Shown one piece after another: positions 44,658 through 53,099 of a stretch of 64,000 bases of DNA. Within the stretch, counting starts at the first letter, position 1; every line of letters begins with the position of its first letter. A model generated the notes under the pieces. It searched no databases. It saw nothing but the letters and a program-made list of their open reading frames with translations, and had not been told where the DNA came from. Source of the DNA: Coriobacteriia bacterium (GTDB lineage Bacteria > Actinomycetota > Coriobacteriia > Anaerosomatales > Anaerosomataceae); NCBI GenBank assembly GCA_016938135.1, contig JAFGVD010000029.1:54054-118053 (forward strand), read 5' to 3'. The position numbers were made by a program, and so were the translations under genes.

Positions 44658-46691
44658 CTATGGCGTCTCCGGCACGAATCGGAGTGCCATCAGCGCGATG
44701 TCGTCAGTGAACTGCGAGCCGGCGAACCGCTCCGTCGCCTCGATGAGCCCATTGACGATCGCATCGGGGTCTTCCGTCGCCAGGTCCTCGAGAAGGGCGC
44801 TGACCCGGGACTCGCCAAAGAACTCTTTGCCGCGCCTCGCGTCCAGAAGGCCGTCGCTGTAGAGCAAGATCGTCTGATCGGCGGCCAGAATGATGCGTGA
44901 TTGCGAGAACCGGGTATCGGCGAACAGGCCGAGCGGCACATCGCGCTCCGCGATGTGCCGGATACACCCGCGCGGACTGCACAGGTAGGGGTCGGGATGA
45001 CCCGCGCTGGAGAGCTTGAGCTCGCCTGTGGCGGGGTCAAGTATGCCAACAGTGACGGTCGCGTACTTCTCGTCAGTGAACATGTTGTGCAGGGCGCGGT
45101 TCGCCTCAGACAGCACGGCAGCGGGTCCTTCCTCGTGGTAGGCGAACGCGCGAAGCGTCGTGCGGACCATAGAGCTTGCGGTGGCCGCCTCGATGCCTTT
45201 CCCTGAGACATCGCCAACGAAGAAGACCACGTGACCGCTCTCCAGCTGTAACGCGTCGTAGAAGTCGCCTCCAATGAGCGCGATCTCGTCGGCGGATCGA
45301 TACGCGTGCGCAAGCCGTGCTCCCTGAAGCGTCTTGGGCAGTGCGAGCATCGGTCGTTGGAGTGTGTCGGCCAATGCGCGCTGTGCGGAATACAGCCGTA
45401 CGTTCTTGATGGCCAGAGCCAACGAGTTGGCCAGCCGTCCGGCGAATTCTATGGCTTCGGGGGCGAAGTGGTCGTCATCGCGATGTTTGTGGAAGGTCAT
45501 TATCCCGATGACGTCAGTAGTATGACTGAGCGGGACGCTCAGCAAGCTGCGGATGCCGTACGCCGAAGCGAACTCGGGATTCACGACCGCGCTATGTAAG
45601 GCATCGTCTATCAGCAGCGGTGTTCCGGCGGACGCGGCGGCCACGAGGTGCCTCCCGAGGTCGTCACCAAAACGTGCGCCGGTGAGGCTCTCAGGAAGCC
45701 GGTATGTGTGCGCGATGACCCAGCTGCTTCCTTCGCGTAGTGAGATCGAGGCTGAATCCGCTCCCATCGTCCTGGCGCTTTCAACGATCACGCGGCGCAT
45801 GATCTCGTCAAGGTCGAGGGTGGAGTTTATCTGATTGTCGATGACGGTCATTGCATCCGAGAAGCCCTTGGCTCTGCGGAGTTGCCGCTCGGACTGCGTG
45901 AGGGCGTCCGCGGACTGAGCGAGTTGACGGAACAAGACCGCATACGGCTCTGTGAGCGCTTTCACGACCGTGGCGCGGTACAGGAGGAAGAACGCAAGTA
46001 TTCTCAGGAAGTGCCCGATGAAGTTCATCAAGGCAAAGGGGTCCCGATACAGCGTGAACGTTACTTCCGAGATTGCAGTGATGATGATGGCGAGCGAGAC
46101 CAGCCGCAGAGTCTCGGGATCGAAGCGCTCACGATGCAGGCGCAGGCGGGTGTATGCACCGATCAGCACGATGATGATCACGATCTCAGCAAGTATCTTG
46201 AATGGCGTGAGCCCATCAGGACCCAGGCACGATGGGAAGACGCCGACGACGATGGACGCCCCAAGAGCGGCGGTCACCACTGAGAGCCAGATGAACCAGG
46301 TGCGGATCCGTGGGCGACGATGGACGAAGCTTGGTGCGATCAGGAACACCCCTGCTTGAAGAGCCCGGCCGGCGATCCAGAACTGAGTCGGGGGGTCGGC
46401 GGACAATCCGGGGAACAGGCCCATGCCCTTGAAAGTCAGAAGATGCATCACGTCCAGGCACGCTATGAATGCGAATGAGATGCCGATGATGAGCAGGTAG
46501 TTGTCCTCGATGTATCGACGCGTGTTCCACATGACCATGAACGCACTGACCGCAACGGTGACGGCGAACATCTCGGCGATGGTATGGAACAGGGCGTAGT
46601 TGTAGATGCGGGCTCCCACGAGCAACAGCAGGGTTGCCGCGATGACAGCGATCGTCCTCAGCCTTATGCGCGGATGATCAAAAGTGCTCAT
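44658..46691 (-). CDS. Membrane MASE3-GAF-SpoIIE (PP2C) serine phosphatase
   Basis: A 677-residue signalling protein. Residues about 1-250 form a MASE3 sensory domain of eight helices (IIGISFAFIACLDVMHLLTFKGMGLFPG). A short coiled linker leads to a GAF domain (about 285-430, DNQINSTLDLDEIMRRVIVESARTMGADSASI). A SpoIIE-type PP2C phosphatase follows (about 450-677) with metal-binding Asp residues in EIALIGGDFYDAL, FFVGDVSGKGIEAA and LLYSDGLLDARRG and the final FTDDIALMAL. Such proteins dephosphorylate anti-sigma-factor antagonists in partner-switching circuits. No antagonist or anti-sigma gene is adjacent, so the target is unknown. It is divergent from the radical-SAM-like pair. Confidence 0.9.
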   Translation of the reverse strand: MSTFDHPRIRLRTIAVIAATLLLLVGARIYNYALFHTIAEMFAVTVAVSAFMVMWNTRRYIEDNYLLIIGISFAFIACLDVMHLLTFKGMGLFPGLSADPPTQFWIAGRALQAGVFLIAPSFVHRRPRIRTWFIWLSVVTAALGASIVVGVFPSCLGPDGLTPFKILAEIVIIIVLIGAYTRLRLHRERFDPETLRLVSLAIIITAISEVTFTLYRDPFALMNFIGHFLRILAFFLLYRATVVKALTEPYAVLFRQLAQSADALTQSERQLRRAKGFSDAMTVIDNQINSTLDLDEIMRRVIVESARTMGADSASISLREGSSWVIAHTYRLPESLTGARFGDDLGRHLVAAASAGTPLLIDDALHSAVVNPEFASAYGIRSLLSVPLSHTTDVIGIMTFHKHRDDDHFAPEAIEFAGRLANSLALAIKNVRLYSAQRALADTLQRPMLALPKTLQGARLAHAYRSADEIALIGGDFYDALQLESGHVVFFVGDVSGKGIEAATASSMVRTTLRAFAYHEEGPAAVLSEANRALHNMFTDEKYATVTVGILDPATGELKLSSAGHPDPYLCSPRGCIRHIAERDVPLGLFADTRFSQSRIILAADQTILLYSDGLLDARRGKEFFGESRVSALLEDLATEDPDAIVNGLIEATERFAGSQFTDDIALMALRFVPETP

Positions 46692-46750
46692 GTGCGGATT
46701 CTATCAGTAGACGATGGCGTCCACGTCAACGAGCTTTGGCCGCAAGCAGG

Positions 46751-46756
46751 TATACT
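46751..46756 (+). promoter_or_regulatory. -10 element before the radical-SAM-like pair
   Basis: TATACT lies 31 bases before the GTG at 46788. No clear -35 exists at the proper distance, so activator dependence is possible. Confidence 0.4.
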
Positions 46757-46787
46757 TGTTCGCACGCATGCGATGGAGGGGAGAGTC

Positions 46788-47453
46788 GTGCTGAAGTTCC
46801 AGACGGTCCGGGTCGGTTCGGGTGGTCCGATCCCGTGTGTTCACTGTGGTGGCTCCGCAGAGCCTGTCAGTCACATCCCGGCGGCCGAGGTGATCGAGGG
46901 GATCCGTGAAGCGGCCGCCCAAAAGGATCCCACCGGCTTCAATCTTATACTCGGCGGTACGGATGCTTTCGGGCACCAGGAGCTTCCTGCTCTCGTCAAT
47001 GCTGCTGTACTGGAGGGTGTCGCGCGTCTCGCAGTCGAGACCGACGGAGGAGCCCTCGGCGTTGGGGGCAATGCCGGGGGCGCGCTGCATGCGGGAGTCC
47101 GTCACGTTCGCGTAACCGTCATCGATCTGAACAGGGCGGTCTCGGGGGTGACCGCATGGATCGAGGCTGCTGCCGGGGTCGATGCGCACGTCGTCGCCAC
47201 TGCGGTGATACCTGTGTGTGCTCACAATGTCGCAGCCCTTTCACAGAGCGTCGCTGCGCTTGCCGAGGCGGGCGTGGCGGGTATCACCTTGGATGCAACA
47301 GATGCCACGCCCTCAGCGGCCGTCAGCGCCCATATAGTAGCAGCGTGTGACACAGGTACCGTGAACGGTGTTTGGGTGGACGTGAGCGGGTCTGAGGGGC
47401 TGTTGCCCGCATCTCACCTGCTCCATCGCCTGGAAGAAGGCGCAGCGCGATGA
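46788..47453 (+). CDS. Radical-SAM-like barrel protein lacking the first cluster Cys
   Basis: A 221-residue protein. The pattern PCVHCGG, followed by FNLILGGTDAFGHQELPALVNAA, VARLAVETDGGAL, VRHVRVTVIDL and AGVAGITLDATD, resembles the radical SAM half-barrel. The first Cys of CxxxCxxC is Gly (GGPIPCVHC), so a normal three-Cys Fe4S4 site is absent. It may be a degenerate accessory partner. The GTG at 46788 has GGAGGGGAG upstream, better than the ATG at 46773. It overlaps the next gene, a B12-binding radical SAM enzyme, by four bases, which suggests the two proteins work together. The radical SAM relationship is my reading of the pattern. Confidence 0.6.
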   Translation: MLKFQTVRVGSGGPIPCVHCGGSAEPVSHIPAAEVIEGIREAAAQKDPTGFNLILGGTDAFGHQELPALVNAAVLEGVARLAVETDGGALGVGGNAGGALHAGVRHVRVTVIDLNRAVSGVTAWIEAAAGVDAHVVATAVIPVCAHNVAALSQSVAALAEAGVAGITLDATDATPSAAVSAHIVAACDTGTVNGVWVDVSGSEGLLPASHLLHRLEEGAAR

Positions 47454-48730
47454 CTTTTGATTCATCCAACCCGATGCGTACCGTCCTTGTCGGACTGAAC
47501 TCGCCCGGATACCAGTCGTTGGCTCTGGGTTACCTTCGCGCTTATGCACAGGCGGACTCACGCCTGGCCGGCAGGGTCGCCTTCCAGACGCTCGATCTCA
47601 CCGTAGAGGTCGATCCGTGGTGGGTGGCCTATCGCGTCTTGGCTTTGGATCCCGACCTGGTTGCGATCTCGATGACATGCTGGAACGCGCGCTCGGCCCA
47701 TGAGTTCTGTCGTATCGTGAAGCAGGCGCGGCCACAGACGCTTATCGTCATGGGCGGCCCCGAGGTCGGTCCTATCGCCGAGGACGTCTTGCGTGCCCAT
47801 CGTGAAGTGGACATGGTCGTTCGCGGCGAGGGTGAGCAGACCTTCTCGGAGTTGCTCTATGCCATCACCAGGGGCCGTAGGGTCGAGCACGTCGAAGGTG
47901 TCTCGGCAAGGATGGTGGACGGCTCTATCGTCTCGGCGCCGGACAGGGCGCTTATCGCTGATCTTGACAGCATTCCGTCGCCATATCTGACCGGCGTCAT
48001 GTCACCCGTGGATGGCGGTGCGTATATCGAGACGTACCGAGGGTGTCCGCACAACTGCGGATACTGCTTTGAGGGCAAGGGCTACGCGAGGATCCGTCGC
48101 TTCTCGGAGACGCGGGTCGCCCAGGAGATCGACTTGCTTGCGAGCACGAGCGGCGTGCACTCTTTCTCCTTCATCGACCCTGTGTTCAATCTCACCCCGG
48201 AGCGTCTTCGCTGGCTGTCGGAGAGACTGGCGCCGCATGCGGCGCGGGGAATGCGGTTGCATACCGTCGAGGTGGACATCGAGCGCATCGATGACGAGCA
48301 GGCGGGGCTGCTGGTGGCAGCAGGCGTCGCATCCGTGGAGACGGGACCGCAGTCCATCGGCGCTGCTGCGCTCGCCGAGTGCAAACGCGGTTTTGACAAG
48401 GAGCGTTTCATGAACGGCGTCGCGGCACTGAAGCGCGCGGGTATCGTGGTCGAGTGCGACCTGATCGTTGGGCTTCCCGGGGATACCGTGGAGGATTTCT
48501 TCTCGGGTATCGAGTTCTGTATGGATCTTGATCCGGGGATCATCCAGACATCCACGTTGCATGTCCTTCCGGGCACGGACCTCTATGAGAGGGCGGGGGA
48601 GCTGGGGCTACGCTTCGACCCTGAACCACCGCATGAGATCGTCTCTACCCGGACCATAGGCTACAATGACCTGCGCCGTGCCGAGGTACGCGCGGTGTTC
48701 CTGCAGCGCCAGTACCGCGCCCGAATCTAG
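47450..48730 (+). CDS. B12-binding radical SAM protein
   Basis: A 426-residue protein. The N-terminal half (about 8-155) is a cobalamin-binding domain with SPGYQSLALGYLRAYA, PDLVAISMTCWN, LIVMGGPEVGP and VRGEGEQTFSELL. The radical SAM domain starts at about 190 with YIETYRGCPHNCGYCFEG (CxxxCxxC), then SFIDPVFNLTPERL, ASVETGPQSIG and CDLIVGLPGDTVEDF. Class B enzymes of this design methylate or rearrange unactivated carbons. The His of the lower axial DxHxxG motif is not present, which is common in the class. It is coupled to the upstream radical-SAM-like gene and followed closely by an aminotransferase. The substrate is unknown. Confidence 0.9.
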   Translation: MTFDSSNPMRTVLVGLNSPGYQSLALGYLRAYAQADSRLAGRVAFQTLDLTVEVDPWWVAYRVLALDPDLVAISMTCWNARSAHEFCRIVKQARPQTLIVMGGPEVGPIAEDVLRAHREVDMVVRGEGEQTFSELLYAITRGRRVEHVEGVSARMVDGSIVSAPDRALIADLDSIPSPYLTGVMSPVDGGAYIETYRGCPHNCGYCFEGKGYARIRRFSETRVAQEIDLLASTSGVHSFSFIDPVFNLTPERLRWLSERLAPHAARGMRLHTVEVDIERIDDEQAGLLVAAGVASVETGPQSIGAAALAECKRGFDKERFMNGVAALKRAGIVVECDLIVGLPGDTVEDFFSGIEFCMDLDPGIIQTSTLHVLPGTDLYERAGELGLRFDPEPPHEIVSTRTIGYNDLRRAEVRAVFLQRQYRARI

Positions 48731-48742
48731 GAGAAGCGACGA

Positions 48743-49900
48743 ATGGATGAGGTTTCCCGCAGAGCCCAGGCGATCCGACCGTTCGTGGTGATGGATATCG
48801 TCGCCCGCGCCAAGCAGTTGGCGGCAAACGGCACCGATGTTGTCCGCCTTGAGATAGGTGACCCGGACTTCGCAACTCCTGAGGTGATCACCCGCGCCGC
48901 CGAGAAGGCGATGGAGGCCGGCGACACCGGTTATACGCAGTCCGCCGGTCTACCGGACCTGCGTCACGCGGTCGCTTCTGACTACAAGCGCTCCTACGGC
49001 GTCACCGTGGATCCCGAGGACATCGTTGTCACGCAGGGTACTTCGCCGGCGATGCTCCTGCTCTTCGGTAGCCTGCTCGACCCGGGTGACGAGGTGATCA
49101 TCTCGGATCCCTGCTACCCCGCGTATCCCAACTACATCAGCTTCCTCGGTGGCGTGCCGGTCCCGGTCCGCGTTCGTGCGGAGGAGGGATTCCGCTTCCG
49201 CATCGACGAGGTGCGCGCTGCCATGACTCCTCGCACACGGGCGATCATGATCAACTCGCCGGCCAATCCGATGGGCACGGTCCTCGGGCCGGAGGATCTT
49301 CAGGCGTTGGCCCAGCTGGCCGAGGAGACCGGCGTCTACATCGCGAGCGATGAGATATACCACGGCCTCCAGTTCGACGGGCCTTCCCATAGCATTCTTG
49401 AGTACACGGACCGCGCGTTCGTGCTCAACGGGTTCTCCAAGGCGTACGCGATGACCGGTTGGCGTCTGGGCTACCTCATCGCGCCGCGGATGTTCGTCCG
49501 CCCTGCCGAGAAGATCCAGCAGAACTTCTTTCTGTGCGCCAATCACTTCGTCCAGGTGGCCGGGACAGCCGCTTTGCTTCACGCTCAAGACGACGTGGCG
49601 AGGATGAGGGCGGTCTACGACGAGCGACGGCGCTACCTGGTTCCCGCGCTGCGCGAGATCGGGTTGACGATCGCAACCGAGCCCACGGGTGCCTTCTACG
49701 TGTTCGCGGACGCCTCGCAGTGGGGCGCGGACTCCCTGGCGCTCTCTGAACGCATCCTGGACGAGGCCGCTGTGGCCGTCGCCCCAGGAATCGACTTCGG
49801 GCCCGGAGGCGAGGGCTTCTTGCGATTCAGCTACGCGGCGTCGCTGGAGCGCCTGCATGAGGGAGTCGCACGGCTCGCGCGTTGGTCACAGGGGCTGTAG
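48743..49900 (+). CDS. PLP-dependent class I/II aminotransferase
   Basis: A 385-residue fold-type I aminotransferase (AspC/AlaT-like). It shows LEIGDPDFATPEVI, GYTQSAGLPDLRHAVA, the Asn and Asp of MINSPANPMG and YIASDEIYHGL, the PLP lysine in NGFSKAYAMTGWRLGYL, and the substrate Arg in FLRFSYAAS. The substrate is likely an amino acid and a 2-oxo acid, not further resolved. GGAGAAGCGACGA precedes the ATG. It starts 12 bases after the radical SAM gene and may be in the same operon. Confidence 0.92.
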   Translation: MDEVSRRAQAIRPFVVMDIVARAKQLAANGTDVVRLEIGDPDFATPEVITRAAEKAMEAGDTGYTQSAGLPDLRHAVASDYKRSYGVTVDPEDIVVTQGTSPAMLLLFGSLLDPGDEVIISDPCYPAYPNYISFLGGVPVPVRVRAEEGFRFRIDEVRAAMTPRTRAIMINSPANPMGTVLGPEDLQALAQLAEETGVYIASDEIYHGLQFDGPSHSILEYTDRAFVLNGFSKAYAMTGWRLGYLIAPRMFVRPAEKIQQNFFLCANHFVQVAGTAALLHAQDDVARMRAVYDERRRYLVPALREIGLTIATEPTGAFYVFADASQWGADSLALSERILDEAAVAVAPGIDFGPGGEGFLRFSYAASLERLHEGVARLARWSQGL

Positions 49901-50037
49901 TGCCGTTCAGCCGTTCGAGCTATAGCCAGGAGATCTTGTAGTCGATAGATTACGATAGAAGCACTGATCCCGTGGAGTCGGTATGAGAGTTGCTTCAGAC
50001 AGCGGGTGATGAAAACGCAAGAGCACAGGGAGCTTAT

Positions 50038-50751
50038 GTGAACAAGGCCTGGGGCAAAGCGGATCTGCATATCCACTCCAATCACAGTGACGGGCTCGCC
50101 CGGATACCTGAGATCATGGAGTACGTGGCAAACGAGACCGATCTTGACGTCATCGCGATAACCGATCACAACACCATCGATGGCGCCCTCTTCGCGAAGT
50201 CGCTGTCTGATATGTATGACTTCGAAGTGATCATCGGCGAGGAGATATCCTCGAAGTCCGGTCACATCATCGGCCTCTATCTGCAAGAGGCGATTCCTGC
50301 GGGTCTCTCGGCCGCAGAGACGGTGTCACGCATCAATGAGCAGGGTGGCGTGGCCATCATTGCGCACCCGTTCGCAAACCGCGCATTCGGCCCGTTCGGA
50401 CTGGAGAGTGTGGGTAAGGCGATTCACGACGTGGCGTTCCATGCTCTGGAGGTCTACAACTCCTCGCCGTATCTCATATACGCCAACCGGCTGGCTGCCA
50501 AAGCCTTCGCGGGTGGCCAGGGTGTGGCGGCGACCGGCGGCTCCGATGCGCATGTGCTCAAGGCCATCGGCAACGGCTATACGTTGTTCCGAGGCAAGAC
50601 CGCCGAGGAGCTCAGGGCTAGCATCGACAGACTTGAGACTCGCGCGGAAGCGGGCAGGGGCGGGCTTTCGGTCGCACTGCGCTACGCGTTCAGGTATCCG
50701 CAAATCCGCCGACTGCAGTCTTGGAACTGGGAGCGTTGCAAGGTCAAGTAG
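50038..50751 (+). CDS. PHP-domain metal-dependent phosphoesterase
   Basis: A 237-residue PHP-fold protein with metal-binding residues in ADLHIHSNHSDG near the N-terminus, AITDHNTIDG, IIGEEISSKSGHIIGLY, IIAHPFA and GGSDAHVLKAIG. Such proteins hydrolyse phosphodiesters, including 3',5'-nucleotide bisphosphates and 5'-phosphorylated RNA. GTG at 50038 has AGGGAG five bases upstream and gives the expected short N-terminus; a TTG at 49990 lies in frame further up. It is a single gene between the aminotransferase and a convergent membrane protein. Confidence 0.88.
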   Translation: MNKAWGKADLHIHSNHSDGLARIPEIMEYVANETDLDVIAITDHNTIDGALFAKSLSDMYDFEVIIGEEISSKSGHIIGLYLQEAIPAGLSAAETVSRINEQGGVAIIAHPFANRAFGPFGLESVGKAIHDVAFHALEVYNSSPYLIYANRLAAKAFAGGQGVAATGGSDAHVLKAIGNGYTLFRGKTAEELRASIDRLETRAEAGRGGLSVALRYAFRYPQIRRLQSWNWERCKVK

Positions 50752-50765
50752 TCGGCCCAAGGGTC

Positions 50766-51992
50766 CTATAGTGCGGACTCTATCATCTCGGCTAGTTCTG
50801 TGATGATCGAATCGTCGTCGGCCCACGGCGCGAGTGTGACGACCGAGACCGCCTCGGCAAGACGCGCCATGCGTACTCCATGTCCCAAGTCGATAGCCGT
50901 CGCCAGTGTGGGTAGCGGGATCGTTGCTGGCGCCACGATGATGCGTGCACACCCAAGAGCTGCAAGGTGCCGTACCGCTTCAGTAACGTCCGGTAGCTGC
51001 CAGTCAAGCCAGGCGACGCGAACGCGGTGCTCGTCCAGCCCCATGTCCATCAGATGCAGACGGACGCGTTGCACGAAGTAGTTCTCTTGTTCCGTCCAGT
51101 CCGGATGCGCAGCCGACCATGACGGAGGCTGTCCTTCGCTCACGAGCACCACGCCCACCGCTTCCACGGGAACGCCTTTGGCCACCGCCATTATCCGATC
51201 CGTCATGCGCCGGGCGAGCGTTGTCGAGTGCCACATCGATCGGGTGAACGTGACCGTCATTCCCGCCTCGGTTGTGCGCAGCTCGGTAAGGGAGTCTTTG
51301 GCGCGGCTCACGGGGAATGATTCGTTGCTGCCGAGCGGGGCGACGACGACCCGACTGATGCCGCGTGCGTAAGCGGATGTGATCGCGTCGGTCAGCGTGG
51401 GCGTCGAGGTGCACCATGCGGTGGAGACGCCGTCCACATGTGGGTTCTTGTGCAGGAGGCGGCCTAGACGCGTAGTGATTTCGGTAGTCGCCGCAGCCGC
51501 AGGCAGCAGGCCGCCGACGGCGCGGTAGCGTGCCTTCTCGGACAGGAAGATGAACGGAGCCGCAGTAGCAGGAACGCGAAGTGCCTCGCTGTCGACAAGG
51601 AGCCGCTGGTGGGATGCAACGGCCCGGGGGTCATATCGTTCAGGTTCAGTACAAGCCAGCACGACGACCGCCACCCGGTCGTCGGGAATGCGTCCTTCGG
51701 GGTGTATCGGCAGGCGCGATACCGTTCTGGTGCGGGCAAGCAGCGGTAGTGCTGCGGAACAGATCCAGTAGCCGCCGGTCAACCCTGTGAGCAGGAAGAA
51801 TACAGCCAGAGTGCCGGTCTCTGCTGTAGGGCGAGCGGTCGTGAGATCGCCGAAAGCGATGACTGCTGTCACCAGCCCCATGATGCCCATCAAGACGGCG
51901 ACTGGTTGGGCGTAGCGACGTGCCACCATCGCGGCCACGATGGCAGAGCCAAAGATGAATGCTCCGACAAGCAGTAGGATCCAGTCTGTCAT
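50766..51992 (-). CDS. Membrane-anchored ferrochelatase-like protein
   Basis: A 408-residue protein with three N-terminal helices (about 5-75) and a soluble two-lobe domain. The lobes read like the chelatase fold: VAVVVLACTEPERYDPRAV, GISRVVVAPLGSNESFPVSR, AVGVVLVSEGQPPSW, RVAWLDWQLPDVTEAVRHLAALGCARIIVAP. In ferrochelatase and CbiX the corresponding segments carry a catalytic His and Glu; here SEGQP stands where ferrochelatases usually have SAHGLP, so catalysis is doubtful. I place it by pattern only; it could be a degenerate chelatase or an unrelated two-lobed protein. The start has GGAGGAG nine bases upstream. It is divergent from thioredoxin. Confidence 0.55.
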   Translation of the reverse strand: MTDWILLLVGAFIFGSAIVAAMVARRYAQPVAVLMGIMGLVTAVIAFGDLTTARPTAETGTLAVFFLLTGLTGGYWICSAALPLLARTRTVSRLPIHPEGRIPDDRVAVVVLACTEPERYDPRAVASHQRLLVDSEALRVPATAAPFIFLSEKARYRAVGGLLPAAAATTEITTRLGRLLHKNPHVDGVSTAWCTSTPTLTDAITSAYARGISRVVVAPLGSNESFPVSRAKDSLTELRTTEAGMTVTFTRSMWHSTTLARRMTDRIMAVAKGVPVEAVGVVLVSEGQPPSWSAAHPDWTEQENYFVQRVRLHLMDMGLDEHRVRVAWLDWQLPDVTEAVRHLAALGCARIIVAPATIPLPTLATAIDLGHGVRMARLAEAVSVVTLAPWADDDSIITELAEMIESAL

Positions 51993-52061
51993 CACGGCTT
52001 GCTCCTCCGATGCGGCCCCCCTCAAGGGTAGCGCGAAGCGAGCCTTCCGGAAAACCTCGTT

Positions 52062-52089
52062 TTGACAAGGATACCCCAGGGGGTATAAG
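52062..52089 (+). promoter_or_regulatory. Thioredoxin promoter
   Basis: A perfect -35 TTGACA (52062-52067) and TATAAG (52084-52089) are 16 bases apart (TAAGAT two bases later is an alternative -10). The spacer is filled by the palindrome at 52071-52086, so a bound repressor would block RNA polymerase directly. Confidence 0.75.
52071..52086 (+). promoter_or_regulatory. CsoR/CstR-type operator in the thioredoxin promoter
   Basis: ATACCCC and GGGGTAT form perfect seven-base arms around an AG centre, the G-tract palindrome recognised by CsoR-family repressors. A near-identical site is at 53458-53474 next to the repressor gene. Confidence 0.75.
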
Positions 52090-52127
52090 ATATCGTTGTG
52101 TGAAGACCCATTTTCAAGGAGGCAACC

Positions 52128-52451
52128 ATGAGTGAAAGCATCGCCGATATCAGCCAGTCCGATTTCCAGCGGGAAGTACTGGAGTCCGACGTTCCCGTGA
52201 TCGTCGACTTCTGGGCCCCGTGGTGTGGTCCTTGCCGTATGGTCGGCCCTGAGCTTGAGAAGCTTTCCATGAAGACAAGCGCCGCAGTGAAGTTCGTCAA
52301 AGTGAATGTCGACGAGTGCCGCGACGTTGCCATGCAGTATGGCGTTATGAGCATCCCGACCATCGCCAAGTTCGAAGGTGGTACTCTGGTCACGCAAGTC
52401 GTAGGAGCGCGTGGCGCTGATGCGCTGGGCAAGGAATTCGGGTTGGTGTAG
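52128..52451 (+). CDS. trxA: Thioredoxin
   Basis: A 107-residue thioredoxin with the redox motif WAPWCGPCRM at about residues 31-40, VNVDECRDVAMQYGVMSIPT with the cis-Pro, and FEGGTLVTQVVGA. It reduces protein disulfides or persulfides in the cytosol. AAGGAGGCAACC precedes the ATG. It is unusual that a thioredoxin is placed under a CsoR-family operator; CstR-type regulation by reactive sulfur would make biological sense. Confidence 0.95.
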   Translation: MSESIADISQSDFQREVLESDVPVIVDFWAPWCGPCRMVGPELEKLSMKTSAAVKFVKVNVDECRDVAMQYGVMSIPTIAKFEGGTLVTQVVGARGADALGKEFGLV

Positions 52452-52457
52452 GCAAGA

Positions 52458-52658
52458 GTGCCAACGTATGACATGACCTGCAGTTCCTGCGGAACCCGTT
52501 TTGAGCGCTTCTTGATGCGTATGCTCCGACAGGAGGACAAGGTATGTCCCTCTTGCGGATCGACGGAGGTCACGACGGGTCTTGGCGGAGGGTATGTTCG
52601 TCCCTCGTCGCGCTCTGAAGTGTCAGATGGGTGTTCGAATCTGGGCGGTTTTGGTTGA
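52458..52658 (+). CDS. FmdB-like zinc-ribbon regulatory protein
   Basis: A 66-residue protein beginning MPTYDMTCSSCGTRFERF with a second CPSCGS knuckle at about 31-36 and a Gly/Ser/Cys-rich tail ending GGFG. It matches the FmdB/CxxC_CxxC_SSSS family (about 60-100 residues), first linked to control of formamide and amidase genes but with no proven mechanism. GTG start six bases after the thioredoxin stop, so it is probably co-transcribed. Confidence 0.8.
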   Translation: MPTYDMTCSSCGTRFERFLMRMLRQEDKVCPSCGSTEVTTGLGGGYVRPSSRSEVSDGCSNLGGFG

Positions 52659-52711
52659 GCGTGATGTGTGAGGGTCTGTAGGACCCCCGGCTGCCGTGGA
52701 AGGCTGCGTAC

Positions 52712-53095
52712 ATGGACTTCACCTACAAACGGGTGGGGACGAAAGACTTTGATGACACGGTTGAAGCCGTGCAGCGCACAGTGCGCTTGCACGGCTTCAA
52801 CGTGAGCCGTGCCCATGACATCCAGGCGACTCTGGATTCCAAGGGGTTCTTAATCCAGCCACTCACGATCTTCGAGGTCGTGGCGGCATCAGAAGCGAGG
52901 CGAGCGGAACGTCCGGGGGATGATCTTGTGACTGTCTGCCGTCTGCATGTGTATGTAGAAAACGATGCGGTGTATGTCACGGCTATCAGGCCCACCGTGA
53001 TGAGCAGAGTCCTCACAGACCATGCCGCGCACCAGGAGGCTCTTCTGCTGGAGGAGCAGGTGATCAGGCTCGTCGATGACGTCGTCGGCGGCTAA
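52712..53095 (+). CDS. DUF302 family protein
   Basis: A 127-residue protein with DFDDTVEAVQRTVRLHGFNVSRAHDIQATLDSKG near the N-terminus, and in the middle LVTVCRLHVYVENDAVYVTAIRPTVM, the two conserved halves of DUF302. Members are small alpha/beta proteins often found beside CsoR-type repressors, thioredoxins and metal or sulfur genes. The function is unknown. It lies 53 bases after the FmdB-like gene and converges on the repressor, with four bases between the stop codons. Confidence 0.8.
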   Translation: MDFTYKRVGTKDFDDTVEAVQRTVRLHGFNVSRAHDIQATLDSKGFLIQPLTIFEVVAASEARRAERPGDDLVTVCRLHVYVENDAVYVTAIRPTVMSRVLTDHAAHQEALLLEEQVIRLVDDVVGG

Positions 53096-53099
53096 CCGG

